Shown here: piece by piece, positions 51,762-61,290 of the stretch | Position numbering within the stretch: position 1 is the first letter of the stretch | How the letters are laid out: each line of letters begins with the position of its first letter | DNA from: JABDQZ01 sp050049775 | Lineage (GTDB): Bacteria; Pseudomonadota; Gammaproteobacteria; Chromatiales; Chromatiaceae | Assembly: GCA_050049775.1 (NCBI GenBank) | Contig: JASFVP010000005.1 | Span: 1-64,000 of the forward strand | Length of the DNA stretch: 64,000 bases | Reading direction: 5' to 3' | Translations under genes and position numbers: made by a program | Notes under the pieces: generated by a model | The model's input: the letters and a program-made list of their open reading frames with translations, nothing else | Told to the model about the DNA's origin: nothing | Database searches by the model: none

Positions 51762-51912
51762 AAATATCTTGTATGAATATAATCTCTTTTTTTTAAACGA
51801 CCTGGATTAAATCGTTTACCGCAACAACTTGCGCGACTATTCTTGGAGGTCAGAGTTAATTTTTCCCGATCCCGTTTGATTTGATTTGAGTACAACGCTT
51901 GTTAGCGGCTTA

Positions 51913-52653
51913 TCAGCCAAGTCGAGCTGCTTCCGCAGCGATATGCCCCGCAAACGCGGTTACAAATGACTTGAGACCTGTCATAGCCGAAAGTTGAGAA
52001 TATTTTCCAGAATCAACAGCGGTCCGTTCTGCAGCGATTACAGTGGCCGCAGTATATAGCTGTTCTTGCACAAGTCGCTGACATAGCAAATCGTACCTAT
52101 TGAGGTATGAAGCTCCCTTAAACTCTTCAAAAACTGGGAAGTGTGGCGATAAATCCCGCACAGGACTTCGTGATTTGGGTGCATCTTCGACCATTATTAA
52201 CCAACCCACAAATGGGCGAGGCTGTTTCCCGAAAGCTCCTTCACGATAAGCTGTCCATAGGTCATGCGCTGTTCCAATTGCTTCCTCGGTTCGGTTATTG
52301 AAGTTGTTTCCAAATGACGGGCCTACTTGGCTTTTTAATTCAATGGCAGCAACTAATTCTCCCTTGTACATAACCAATAGATCCCACAGTTTCGTCGGTC
52401 GGAAGTAGCCGGGTAGGGTTAACATTGCCCGATTCTGGTGTATCTCGGCCTGAGCAAGGCCATTAGCTTTGATGATGTCGAGCACTAGGGACAAGAAACC
52501 GTCCATGTTCTTACCGGCTGTCACGCCAGACCGTTCCCCTTGATCGGCCTTGCCGGACTCAATCTGCTTCTGCCTTGCTGCTTCGCGGTTACCCCAAAAT
52601 GCCTTAACGGCTTCGCGAGCTTTCTGTTCGTAATTGACGAGATCTAGTGACAT
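51913..52653 (-). CDS. PaeR7I/XhoI-type type II restriction endonuclease
   Basis: The 246-residue protein matches the PaeR7I/XhoI family in length and in features. A PD-ExK-like active site is visible as LWDLLVMYKGELVAAIELKSQ (Asp91, Glu105, Lys107), with GPSFGNNFNNRTEEAIGTAHD after it. Family members cut C^TCGAG. The adjacent upstream gene is an N6-adenine methyltransferase whose stop is immediately before this ATG, so the two form a restriction-modification unit. The precise specificity is an inference from the family. Confidence 0.9.
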   Translation of the reverse strand: MSLDLVNYEQKAREAVKAFWGNREAARQKQIESGKADQGERSGVTAGKNMDGFLSLVLDIIKANGLAQAEIHQNRAMLTLPGYFRPTKLWDLLVMYKGELVAAIELKSQVGPSFGNNFNNRTEEAIGTAHDLWTAYREGAFGKQPRPFVGWLIMVEDAPKSRSPVRDLSPHFPVFEEFKGASYLNRYDLLCQRLVQEQLYTAATVIAAERTAVDSGKYSQLSAMTGLKSFVTAFAGHIAAEAARLG

Positions 52654-54381
52654 TTATACTCCATTGCCGCCAAGCACAGATCGTTCTTCGTGGCTCAGGC
52701 CGTATAGCTCGAACACAGCTCGATTACATGCCTGCTTATCTCGCTTGATGGCAGCCTCAGCTAACTCGCAGCGCAGCGATTCAGGCACATCTGCCCAGTG
52801 TGGAATGCGAATGCGGCGCAGGTATTGCGCCTGGAAACGCAGGAATCCGCCCCGCATTCTTGTTGAATATGTCGCCACGAATAGACGGGCGACGGAGGAC
52901 AGCAGCACAGCCTGCAGGGCGCGTAAATCCCAGCCATCTGACGTGACATAGTAGAGGTTATGATGGGGATACAGCTCGCCGCCTTCAAAGACGATATGAG
53001 CTTCACCCTTGATGTCCGGGATTAGGAGCTTTGGCTTGGTAGCTAGAGCCGGTGTGATGCGATCAATCGTGCGATACCAGTTAGCAGGCGTCTTCTTTGC
53101 ACAGTGACGCCCGGCGATCACTTCTCGCCGATCCTCAAGGTAGTGTTGCAAGCACGGGTAGTTGTTAAGATCGATTAGGCCGCCCGACTCGGCAAAGGGA
53201 TTGATGACACCCTGACCATGCCACTTAACTTCACCGGATACAATGTCCTTGGTTGTCACCAGCGGCAGCTTCCGGTCCGGCTCTACATCTAGTGCCTCGA
53301 AGTCTCCAATGAACGCCTTGTCCGCGCCGGTCGCGACGCCGATCCCAACCTTGCAGCCCACCTCTTCAAGGGTAGGGAAGCAGTTCTCCAGACGGCGAAT
53401 AAGCGCCATCTGGTCAGATGACTCAAGTAGCCACGGTTCCGTGCCATTGGTGACCTGGGCGAGTTCGCGCACCGGGACTGTTTCTTTCGGCAGCGTTGGA
53501 GCACGCAGCAAGTTCGCCAGTGCTGCAAGCGACGTCCGGTCAATGCTGGGGCGGTGGGCAATACGCGTTGTCCCCGGCAATTCTCGAGAGATGACGGTGA
53601 TCGCGGGGTAAGCAATCACATCCGAGTGAAATGCCGGTGTATCCATCATATCGACATAGACTTTAAGATGGAATCGTTCGGCCACGAGGCTACGCAATGG
53701 TCCGCCATAACGGTTCTTCATCCAGCGATCCGCGCAGATAAAGCTCAACTTACCACCGTCTGACAAAACTTTCAGCGAGCGTTCGATGAAGGGGATGTAG
53801 ATGTCGGCTCGGTCATACATCGTCTGGTAGCGACTTCGATACTCGGCCAGTAGCGGGCCCGGTATCAGCTCCTGACGGACATAGGGCGGATTGCCCACTA
53901 CGAAATCAAATTCGCCTTCCAGCGGTGTCAGCAGGAAATCTCCCTGCGACAACCAACGGTCAGTTAAGGTCATCGCCGTAACCTCTGCTACTCCGCTGCG
54001 TTTGAGAAATGCAACAACGGCTGCGTGGGTGTTGCAGAAGGTGTCGTGGTGCAGCTCGACCGCACAGATGGCATCGCCCAACTCGTCAAGTGTGGAACCG
54101 CTAGGACTTGCTGTTCGCCATGAGGTCAAAAGACGCTCGATGATCGGCAGCAGGAAGTCTCCGCCACCGAAAGACGGTTCCAAAAGCCGCTTTTCGTGGA
54201 GCGGTTGATCCGCCGTGTAGCCAGCCAGGTCAAGAATGAAATCAACTACCTCACGGCGCGTGAACACTGCCCCTCGAGAGTCTACCTCGGTACTCGATGA
54301 CAGTTGCTCAATCGCAGCCTGTACCTCCGAAGATGTATAGGCTGGACTGTCCAGTCCCAGCGTCATTTGCGTTGATTGCAA
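52654..54381 (-). CDS. Type II N6-adenine DNA methyltransferase, partner of the PaeR7I-like nuclease
   Basis: The 575-residue protein has SAM-binding motif I near LLEPSFGGGDFLLPI, the catalytic NPPY motif (Asn164-Tyr167) and a C-terminal target-recognition part (VEWHGQGVI region to about residue 550). The order gamma-type, motif I before NPPY, and length fit the PaeR7I methylase group. It protects host DNA against the nuclease encoded directly downstream. CTCGAG occurs inside this gene at 53583 and 54273. Confidence 0.92.
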   Translation of the reverse strand: MQSTQMTLGLDSPAYTSSEVQAAIEQLSSSTEVDSRGAVFTRREVVDFILDLAGYTADQPLHEKRLLEPSFGGGDFLLPIIERLLTSWRTASPSGSTLDELGDAICAVELHHDTFCNTHAAVVAFLKRSGVAEVTAMTLTDRWLSQGDFLLTPLEGEFDFVVGNPPYVRQELIPGPLLAEYRSRYQTMYDRADIYIPFIERSLKVLSDGGKLSFICADRWMKNRYGGPLRSLVAERFHLKVYVDMMDTPAFHSDVIAYPAITVISRELPGTTRIAHRPSIDRTSLAALANLLRAPTLPKETVPVRELAQVTNGTEPWLLESSDQMALIRRLENCFPTLEEVGCKVGIGVATGADKAFIGDFEALDVEPDRKLPLVTTKDIVSGEVKWHGQGVINPFAESGGLIDLNNYPCLQHYLEDRREVIAGRHCAKKTPANWYRTIDRITPALATKPKLLIPDIKGEAHIVFEGGELYPHHNLYYVTSDGWDLRALQAVLLSSVARLFVATYSTRMRGGFLRFQAQYLRRIRIPHWADVPESLRCELAEAAIKRDKQACNRAVFELYGLSHEERSVLGGNGV

Positions 54382-54529
54382 GAAATAGCCTCTTTGTGTA
54401 GATGTGGTTGAATTGCTAACGCCGGCCGTAACCGGTGCATTTGCAGTAAGAGCAGCGAACGAAAAATACGTCTGACGGCCTCGTATGTGTGTTTTCGTTT
54501 AACATATTTACGGCATCAGAATTTGCTTT

Positions 54530-55069
54530 TCATCTACGCAATCTCTCTATACGTCTCTTCGCAGATTCATATTCTTGCTTTGCGTCTCTTAACTTTTGCC
54601 TTGTCATCTTAATATTCTGTTCTGCTTCTATGAGAAACTCTCTTAAATCCACAGTACCCTCTTTTTCTCTTTCGGTGCGTCTATATTGCTTTCTTAGACT
54701 GTCAAACTCTCTATATCTCTCGTTAAACTCCGATTGAAGTGATTCTAGTTTTTTCTTCAATATGGAGAGCGTATTATCTTTGGCCTCATTTTTTATCTGA
54801 GCCACAAGAGCTTCATCGAACAAATTACCTAATCGGTTTCTGTGTTGCTTGGTATAGAGCTTCGTTTCCTCTTTGGTCATTACATTTTTAGGTCTCTCTG
54901 GGGGCGGAGCATTTCGTGATGTCAAATGCCAACCATTTCCACCCTCGCAGGGGTAAACTGTGATAGCCACGCCATCATCTTTTCTTAGTTCAGCCACCTT
55001 TTCGGCTTCTTCTTTCGTTTTATATTTTTTCTTTATATTTCCGTTGTGGTCGGAGCAACATTGCCTCAT
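54530..55069 (-). CDS. Coiled-coil protein of unknown function next to the restriction-modification genes
   Basis: The 179-residue product starts with a small Cys/His-containing module (MRQCCSDHNGNIKKKYKTKEE; VYPCEGGNGWHLTSR), similar to small nucleic-acid or phage-type zinc modules. It continues as a long charged coiled coil (about residues 85-179, rich in Lys, Arg and Glu). No family is recognised. It lies upstream of the methylase in the same direction and could be a controller or accessory gene, but no helix-turn-helix is visible. Confidence 0.6.
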   Translation of the reverse strand: MRQCCSDHNGNIKKKYKTKEEAEKVAELRKDDGVAITVYPCEGGNGWHLTSRNAPPPERPKNVMTKEETKLYTKQHRNRLGNLFDEALVAQIKNEAKDNTLSILKKKLESLQSEFNERYREFDSLRKQYRRTEREKEGTVDLREFLIEAEQNIKMTRQKLRDAKQEYESAKRRIERLRR

Positions 55070-55309
55070 GACTTATCTTGCCTGACTTCAATAACCTATC
55101 CAAAGCACACAAAACCCAACAGTGAATGCTGAGAGTTTCGCCGATTCCCGTTCACACACAACATTAAATTACATAGACGATATCCTAACTGAGATAGACA
55201 GCGTTTATCTACAGACAATATCTACGGTGATACGCAGTAAAATCCAATATGCTTTTGATTTTATTTGGTTATTTTCTCCAAAATCGTCGTCTGCAGGATA
55301 ACCCAGCGA

Positions 55310-56212
55310 TCAATGGCTGTTAATAACCTTCAAACAAATCCCGGCCGCTGCCGTCCTGTTATCCACCTCAAGCTTACGAAAAATCACTTCCAGATGTTTG
55401 TTTACGGTACGTGGGCTGATGTCGAGGATCTGGGCGATCTCCCGGTTGGTCTTGCCGTGTGACAGCCAGAGCAGTACTTCCGCTTCCCTCTGTGTAACCG
55501 GTAAATGTTCGGTGAGCACCTGGGTGTTTTTGCCGGGTTCGCGTTCCGCCAGCTGTACGAGGTGATGCTGGTCTTTCTGGGCGGACAGGTAGGTAAGTTG
55601 AATCGTGGTGTCGTCCTGTTTGAAGACCAGCGGGCTTCTTTCGTCTTTTTGTTCCAGCCAGTTTTGCAGGCGTTGCTGGAATGTATCCTGGTTTTCGGCT
55701 TCCAGCGTTTTGATGGTGTCGAGCAGTTTCTTGGCCTGCTGGGTTGCCCAGACGATGTCGCCTTGCTGGTTGAGTTCGAGAATGTGTTTGCCGGTGGTGT
55801 CCAGCGCGTCCTGGGTGCTGGCTTTTAATCTGGCATTGTTCACATGCACCTGGATGCGGGCGATGACTTCACTCGGTTTGATCGGCTTGGTGATGTAGTC
55901 AACGCCGCCGGCGGCAAAACCGGAGACGATGTTTTCTTCATCGCTGAGCCCGGTCATGAAGATGACCGGGATATCCGGATGTGTTTGTTTGATGAGTTTG
56001 CAGGTCTCGAAGCCGTCCATCTCGGGCATGACGGCATCCAGCAGGATGACGTCGGGTTCGACCTTGTCGAGGATCGATTGCGCCTGCAGACCGCTGAGCG
56101 CGACCAGTACGGTGTAACCGGCCTGGCCGAGGGCGATGTTCAGCATGCCGAGCGATTCGGGCGAATCGTCCACGACGAGTACGACGGTGCTGATTGAAGT
56201 GGTGTCATTCAT
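55310..56212 (-). CDS. LuxR/NarL-type response regulator
   Basis: The 300-residue protein has a receiver domain (DVILLDAVMPEMDG, phosphoacceptor Asp59; Lys in YITKPIKPSEV), a middle segment resembling a short PAS or linker region (about 130-225) and a C-terminal LuxR helix-turn-helix (PVTQREAEVLLWLSHGKTNREIAQILDISPRTVNKHLEVIFRKL region). It overlaps the sensor kinase gene by 8 bases, so it is the cognate partner. Divergent urea transporter genes make them the likely targets. Confidence 0.92.
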   Translation of the reverse strand: MNDTTSISTVVLVVDDSPESLGMLNIALGQAGYTVLVALSGLQAQSILDKVEPDVILLDAVMPEMDGFETCKLIKQTHPDIPVIFMTGLSDEENIVSGFAAGGVDYITKPIKPSEVIARIQVHVNNARLKASTQDALDTTGKHILELNQQGDIVWATQQAKKLLDTIKTLEAENQDTFQQRLQNWLEQKDERSPLVFKQDDTTIQLTYLSAQKDQHHLVQLAEREPGKNTQVLTEHLPVTQREAEVLLWLSHGKTNREIAQILDISPRTVNKHLEVIFRKLEVDNRTAAAGICLKVINSH

Positions 56213-59200
56213 GGTTATTGATATCGTCTAACGATTTGATCAGGGCGGGGAAGTTACAGCTCGCCACCTGGGCATTGAGTTTTTTCAGCAACTCAGGCGG
56301 CATGGCTTTTTGCTGCTCAATGGTGGAGAGCTTTTCCTTTAGCGCACTGAGGAAGCCGATCTCGGCCAGGCTTTTCAGCTCCTTTAGTGTTTGCACTGAG
56401 ACTGCCAGCGGCTTATCACCGTTTGCGTCTGAACGTTCAGGCATTGCCTGATCGTTCGCGTACAGCCAGTCCAGCGACAGGTTGTCGCCGATCTGGTCGA
56501 GCAACTGGTTAAACTGCACCGGCTTGGACAAATACGCCTGATAGCAGGAGGTGTAGTTGTCGTGCTGAATGTTTCGGGTGTTGGCTGACAGCATGATCAC
56601 GGGTTTCCTGTTGTTGTCCTGCCGGAGTTTTTCGCACAGTTGCAGGCCGCTGAGTCCGGGCATGGAGACATCGAGTATGAACAGGTCGATGTCGCTGTCG
56701 CCCTGGACAAACTCGAGGCAGCTTTCCGCGCTGTCGAGTGAATGGATGTTGAAATCCAGTGCGCCAAGGAATTCCTTTAACAGCTGGCGGTGCTGGTATT
56801 CATCATCCACCACGACGATGTTTTTACGCTCGCCATGGTAGCCGATGATCTGCCGGTACTGCGACTGGCCCGTGGTGGTGTGTTTGTTGATCTGTGACAG
56901 GGCCAGCGTCAGGGTGAAGATCGAGCCTTGCCCCGGTGCGCTCGTTACTGTGATATCACCGCCCATGAGTTCGGCCAGCAAGCGGGCGATGGCCAGCCCC
57001 AGGCCGGTGCCGGTCACCAGGTTGGTTGCCGAGCGAATGCGTTCGAAAGGTTCAAAGATGCGCTGCTGGTCTTCCGTGGCAATGCCGTCACCGGTGTCGC
57101 TGATGATGAACTTGGCGATCTGGTGACGATACTGAACCGTGAAATTCACTTCGCCCCGGGTGGTGTATTTCACCGCATTGGAAAGCAGGTTGATGAGCAA
57201 CTGGCGCAGCCGTTTCTGGTCGATGCTGATGAACTCGGGCAAATGCTCCGAACGCGTGTAGTTGAATTCCAGGCCTTTATTGTTGGCTTGCAGGCGAAAC
57301 ATATCGGCCAGCTGATCGAGCAGCACGGGCAGGCGCACTTCGTCTTTTTGAAGTTCCAGCCGGCCGGCCTCGATCTTGGAAATTTCCAACAGGCCTTCAA
57401 TCAGGTCGGCGAGGTGTTCGCCATTTTGCCGGACCAGGTTGAGCGAGTCCTTGTGCTTGCCGGGAATGTCATCGCTGTTTTCCAGGATTTGCGCATAACC
57501 GAGGATCACGTTTAACGGCGTGCGCAGTTCATGACTGATGCCGGCCAGGTAGCGGCTCTTGGCCTGGTTGGCGGTCTCGGCAGTTTCCTTGGCTTCCTGC
57601 AGGTAGCGGTAGGTGGTTTCATGCGCGGCGATTTCCTGCTCCAGCAGTTGGGTCTGCTGTTGCGATTCCTGCAGGGCGTGTTTGCGGCTTTCCTGGCTGA
57701 GTACATACAACCAGGTGAAGATGCCGAGCAGAATCAGCAGCAGGAAAAACACCTTGAACAGGATGTCCGCACTCAGTGCCTGTTCGACCAGGCTGTCATA
57801 CGGTGTCTGCAGGTAAATCAGGGTCAGGATGCCCAGCAGCACAAAGGTGGCCAGCGACAGGCTGATCAAAAAACGCGTCAATGCCGGGTTCGGCCTACTG
57901 TGCTTGAGTTGCGGGAACAGCCACTGCAATATCGCAAAACCCTGTGCGGGCAGCGTGGCATGCTGGCGACAGCGGTCGGCGCACTGGCTTTCCAGCGAAC
58001 AGCACAGCGAGCAGATCGAGGCGCCGGCAAACGCCGGGCAGGTGGTCATGTCTTCGCTATCGAACTGGTTCTGGCAGATGGTGCATTCGCCGGCCTGGTG
58101 CTCTGGCGTCTCGTGCGGGCGGGCCAGGTAAAAGCGGCTGCGGGTCAGCCAGGCGAATAACGGCGCCAGCAGGAACGGCAGGAACAGGGCGATGAAGGGT
58201 GACAGGGCCTGGGCCAGTTGGCCGAACACGCCAAAGTGCGAGGCAATGCCGGTGACCGACGCCAGCATCATCGAACCAAAGCCGACTGGGTTGATGTCGT
58301 ACAGATGCGAGCGGCGAAACTCGATGTGACGCGGGCTTAAGCCGAGTGGCTTGTTGATGACCAGGTCGGCCACCAGCGCGCCCATCCAGGCCAGCACAAA
58401 AGCGGAGTAGGTTTGCAACACGCTCTCGAGCGCTTCGTAAATACCCAGCTCCATGAGGATCAGCGCGATGCTGACATTGAACACCACCCAGACGACACGG
58501 CCGGGGTGATAGTGCGTCAGGCGCGAGAAGAAATTCGACCAGGCCAAGGAACCAGCGTAGGCGTTGGCGACGTTGATTTTCAGCTGGCACAGAATCACAA
58601 ACACACTGGCGATGACCAGGGCCACCCAGGGCGAGCCGGTGACAAAATTGAACGCGACCTGGTACATGTGGGTCGGGTCGGAGGCCAGGCTGGCGTCAAC
58701 GCCTTGTGCGAACGCGATGTAGGCGAGTAACGAACCGGCCAGCAGTTTCAGGAAGCCGGGCAACACCCAGCCGGGGCCGGACGAGACCAGCGCCATCCAC
58801 CAGCCGCGCCGGTTGTCGGCGGACTTTTGTGGCAGGAAGCGCAGGAAATCGACCTGCTCGCCGATCTGCGCAATCAGCGGAAACAGGATGGCCGCGGCCG
58901 AGCCAAACAGCAGCAGATTGAAACCCTGTTGCTCGGGATGCTCGGCACCGCCGAAATTCACCCAGGCCTGCAGGTCGACCGCTTCATGCTGCACGATGTA
59001 AACAAAGGGCAGCAGTTGCAGGATCACCCAGAACGGCTGGGTCCAGATCTGGAAGCGGCTGATCATGGTAATGCCGTGGGTGACCAGCGGAATGATGACG
59101 ATGGCGCTGATGATGTAGGCGATCGGCAGTGGAATACCTATTAGTAGATGAATCGCCATCGACATGATGGCGGCTTCCAGCGCGAAAAAGATGAAAGTGA

Positions 59201-59573
59201 ATGACGCGTAAATCAGCGAGGAAATGGTCGAACCGATGTAGCCGAAGCCGGCGCCGCGCGTCAGCAGGTCGATATCCACACCGTACTTTGCTGCGTAGTA
59301 GGCGATAGGCAGGCCGGTCAGGAACAGAATCGCACAGACACTGAGGATGGCGTAAAACGAGTTGTCAAAACCGTAGGCCAGCGTGATGCCGCCGCCCAGC
59401 GCCTCCAGCACCAGGAATGACGCCGTACCCAGTGCGGTGTTGGCAATGCGGCCGACCGACCAGCGCCGTGCGCGCTTGGCGGTAAAGCGCAGGGCGAAAT
59501 CTTCCAGCGTCTCGTTGGCGACCCATTTGTTATAGGTGCGGTGAGCGCTGTTGATTTGTGGTTCAGACGGCAT
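56205..59573 (-). CDS. NCS1-transporter/zinc-cluster hybrid histidine kinase
   Basis: The 1122-residue protein combines an N-terminal NCS1-type nucleobase:cation symporter domain of about 12 helices (residues about 35-490) with a Cys-rich segment beginning near Cys497 (CTICQNQFDSEDMTTC, then CSLCCSLESQC), probably zinc-binding. Two more helices follow (about 570-640), then a coiled coil, histidine kinase core (HELRTP with His681; N-box and GTGLGLAIA), a receiver (DVSMPG, Asp968) and a C-terminal helical tail. Transporter-like sensors such as CbrA work in this way with SSS domains. Beside urtABC the substrate may be urea or a purine breakdown product. Confidence 0.92.
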   Translation of the reverse strand: MPSEPQINSAHRTYNKWVANETLEDFALRFTAKRARRWSVGRIANTALGTASFLVLEALGGGITLAYGFDNSFYAILSVCAILFLTGLPIAYYAAKYGVDIDLLTRGAGFGYIGSTISSLIYASFTFIFFALEAAIMSMAIHLLIGIPLPIAYIISAIVIIPLVTHGITMISRFQIWTQPFWVILQLLPFVYIVQHEAVDLQAWVNFGGAEHPEQQGFNLLLFGSAAAILFPLIAQIGEQVDFLRFLPQKSADNRRGWWMALVSSGPGWVLPGFLKLLAGSLLAYIAFAQGVDASLASDPTHMYQVAFNFVTGSPWVALVIASVFVILCQLKINVANAYAGSLAWSNFFSRLTHYHPGRVVWVVFNVSIALILMELGIYEALESVLQTYSAFVLAWMGALVADLVINKPLGLSPRHIEFRRSHLYDINPVGFGSMMLASVTGIASHFGVFGQLAQALSPFIALFLPFLLAPLFAWLTRSRFYLARPHETPEHQAGECTICQNQFDSEDMTTCPAFAGASICSLCCSLESQCADRCRQHATLPAQGFAILQWLFPQLKHSRPNPALTRFLISLSLATFVLLGILTLIYLQTPYDSLVEQALSADILFKVFFLLLILLGIFTWLYVLSQESRKHALQESQQQTQLLEQEIAAHETTYRYLQEAKETAETANQAKSRYLAGISHELRTPLNVILGYAQILENSDDIPGKHKDSLNLVRQNGEHLADLIEGLLEISKIEAGRLELQKDEVRLPVLLDQLADMFRLQANNKGLEFNYTRSEHLPEFISIDQKRLRQLLINLLSNAVKYTTRGEVNFTVQYRHQIAKFIISDTGDGIATEDQQRIFEPFERIRSATNLVTGTGLGLAIARLLAELMGGDITVTSAPGQGSIFTLTLALSQINKHTTTGQSQYRQIIGYHGERKNIVVVDDEYQHRQLLKEFLGALDFNIHSLDSAESCLEFVQGDSDIDLFILDVSMPGLSGLQLCEKLRQDNNRKPVIMLSANTRNIQHDNYTSCYQAYLSKPVQFNQLLDQIGDNLSLDWLYANDQAMPERSDANGDKPLAVSVQTLKELKSLAEIGFLSALKEKLSTIEQQKAMPPELLKKLNAQVASCNFPALIKSLDDINNHE

Positions 59574-59694
59574 CGTGGCCAGGCAATGACGGATTCATGG
59601 CGTAAATATTACCGCAATGCGTTGGGCGGGGATTCAGTTTGCGGCCATCTTATTCTGATAGATATAAATGATATGGATATCGAGACAGTTTTTA

Positions 59695-59710
59695 TACGTC
59701 ATATGACGTA
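59695..59710. promoter_or_regulatory. 16-base perfect palindrome upstream of urtA
   Basis: TACGTCATATGACGTA is an exact inverted repeat in the 245-base gap between the sensor kinase and urtA. It lies 109 bases before the urtA ATG. NarL/LuxR-type response regulators bind such dyads as dimers, so the regulator at 55310-56212 is a candidate; this is inference. Confidence 0.55.
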
Positions 59711-59818
59711 GTCCGCGGGGGCGATTGTCGAATTCTCAAATCAGCGTCAAACACAGAGTATCTGCTGCAGGGTCCGAAACCGGCCTGTCACTCAAACCTG
59801 AAAATTTTAGGAGTACCC

Positions 59819-61108
59819 ATGAAAAGAACTCTGTTAAATGCCTCGCTGGGCGCCGCCTTGCTGGTGGGTTCGCTGTTCAGCGCCGCCGCGCTGGCCGCGG
59901 TTACGATCAAGGTCGGTGTGTTGCATTCGCTGTCCGGCACCATGGCGATTTCGGAAACCACACTTAAAGACACCATGCTGATGCTTATCGACGAGCAGAA
60001 CAAAAAGGGTGGCTTGCTCGGCAAGAAGCTCGAAGCCGTCGTGGTGGACCCGGCCTCCAACTGGCCGTTGTTTGCGGAAAAAGCACGTGAGCTGATCGAA
60101 AAGGAAAAGGTCGATGCGGTATTCGGTTGCTGGACATCGGTATCGCGCAAGTCAGTTCTTCCGGTCTTCGAAGAATTGAACAGCCTGCTGTTCTACCCGG
60201 TGCAATATGAAGGTGAGGAATCCTCGAAAAACGTTTTCTACACCGGCGCCGCGCCTAACCAGCAGGCCATTCCGGCGGTGGATTACCTGATGAACGAGGT
60301 GGGTGTGAAACGCTGGGTGCTGGCGGGTACCGATTATGTGTATCCACGCACCACCAACAAGATTCTTGAAGCCTACCTGAAAGCCAAGGGTGTGGCCGAC
60401 AAGGATATCATGATCAACTACACGCCGTTCGGTCATTCCGACTGGCAGTCGATCGTTTCCGATATCAAGAAGTTCGGTTCCGCCGGCAAGAAGACCGCCG
60501 TGGTTTCGACCATCAACGGCGACGCCAACGTACCGTTCTACAAGGAACTGGGTAACCAGGGCATTTCCGCGCAGGACATTCCGGTGGTGGCTTTCTCGGT
60601 CGGTGAGGAAGAGCTGTCCGGTATCGACACCAAACCGCTGGTGGGTCACCTGGCGGCCTGGAACTACTTCATGAGTGTGGATGCCGAGGTCAACGATTCC
60701 TTCATCGAAGCCTGGCAGAAATTCATCAAGAGCGACAAGCGCGTCACCAACGACCCGATGGAAGCGCACTACATTGGTTTCAACATGTGGGTTGAGGCGG
60801 TCAAGAAAGCTGGCACCACCGATCCGGCAGCCGTACAGGAAGCCATTATCGGTGTCGCGGTACCTAACCTGACCGGCGGCCTGTCTGCGATGATGCCGAA
60901 CCATCACGTCACCAAACCGGTGCTGATCGGCGAGATCCAGGATGACGGCCAGTTCGATGTGGTCTGGAAAACCTCCGGCCTGGTGGCGGGTGATGCCTGG
61001 TCCGACTTCCTGCCGGGTTCCAAAGACATCATCGCCGACTGGCGTGCGCCTTTGTCTTGCGGCAACTACAACGTCAAGACTGCCAAGTGTTCAGGTCAAA
61101 ACTTCTGA
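59819..61108 (+). CDS. urtA: UrtA, urea ABC transporter substrate-binding protein
   Basis: The 429-residue product has a signal peptide (to about residue 27) and the type I binding fold typical of UrtA: VGVLHSLSGTMAISETTLKDT, DAVFGCWTSVSRKSVLPVFEE, LLFYPVQYEGEESS and the GDANVPFYKELGNQG segment. UrtA captures urea or short amides in the periplasm for UrtBCDE. A strong hairpin follows the gene, before urtB. GGAG lies before the ATG. Confidence 0.97.
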   Translation: MKRTLLNASLGAALLVGSLFSAAALAAVTIKVGVLHSLSGTMAISETTLKDTMLMLIDEQNKKGGLLGKKLEAVVVDPASNWPLFAEKARELIEKEKVDAVFGCWTSVSRKSVLPVFEELNSLLFYPVQYEGEESSKNVFYTGAAPNQQAIPAVDYLMNEVGVKRWVLAGTDYVYPRTTNKILEAYLKAKGVADKDIMINYTPFGHSDWQSIVSDIKKFGSAGKKTAVVSTINGDANVPFYKELGNQGISAQDIPVVAFSVGEEELSGIDTKPLVGHLAAWNYFMSVDAEVNDSFIEAWQKFIKSDKRVTNDPMEAHYIGFNMWVEAVKKAGTTDPAAVQEAIIGVAVPNLTGGLSAMMPNHHVTKPVLIGEIQDDGQFDVVWKTSGLVAGDAWSDFLPGSKDIIADWRAPLSCGNYNVKTAKCSGQNF

Positions 61109-61135
61109 TCAGGGAGGTCTGATCGGCAACCGAAC

Positions 61136-61160
61136 CCACCGGCCGTGTGTCGGCCGGTGG
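61136..61160 (+). terminator. Strong hairpin between urtA and urtB
   Basis: A perfect 10-base-pair GC-rich stem (arms 61136-61145 and 61151-61160, loop TGTGT) extends by GAA/TTC past a C bulge. No T-run follows. It is probably a processing or attenuation signal that lets more binding protein than permease be made. Confidence 0.65.
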
Positions 61161-61290
61161 TTCAAACTGCTGCCACATGCGGCTGGCAAAAGAACGTCGC
61201 CAGCTTTATGTGAGAGTGGTTTTACCAGAGAAGTTTTAAAGAAACCAAAAGGGATCAGTAAATCGCCCGGCTTTTGCCGGCATAAACTGG

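Noticed and set aside
51835..51910. Possible second attC-like element downstream of the restriction endonuclease (CAACAACTTGCG ... CGCTTGTTAG)
   Set aside because: The outer boxes do not meet the RYYYAAC/GTTRRRY rule and pairing needs an insertion. A covariance-model search would be needed to decide.
59629..59643. Sigma54-like GG-N10-GC match (ending AGTTTGC) upstream of urtA
   Set aside because: The GG and TTGC parts fit, but the rest of the -24 element is poor and no NtrC sites are seen. It would also put the 16-base palindrome in the leader. Not strong enough to call.
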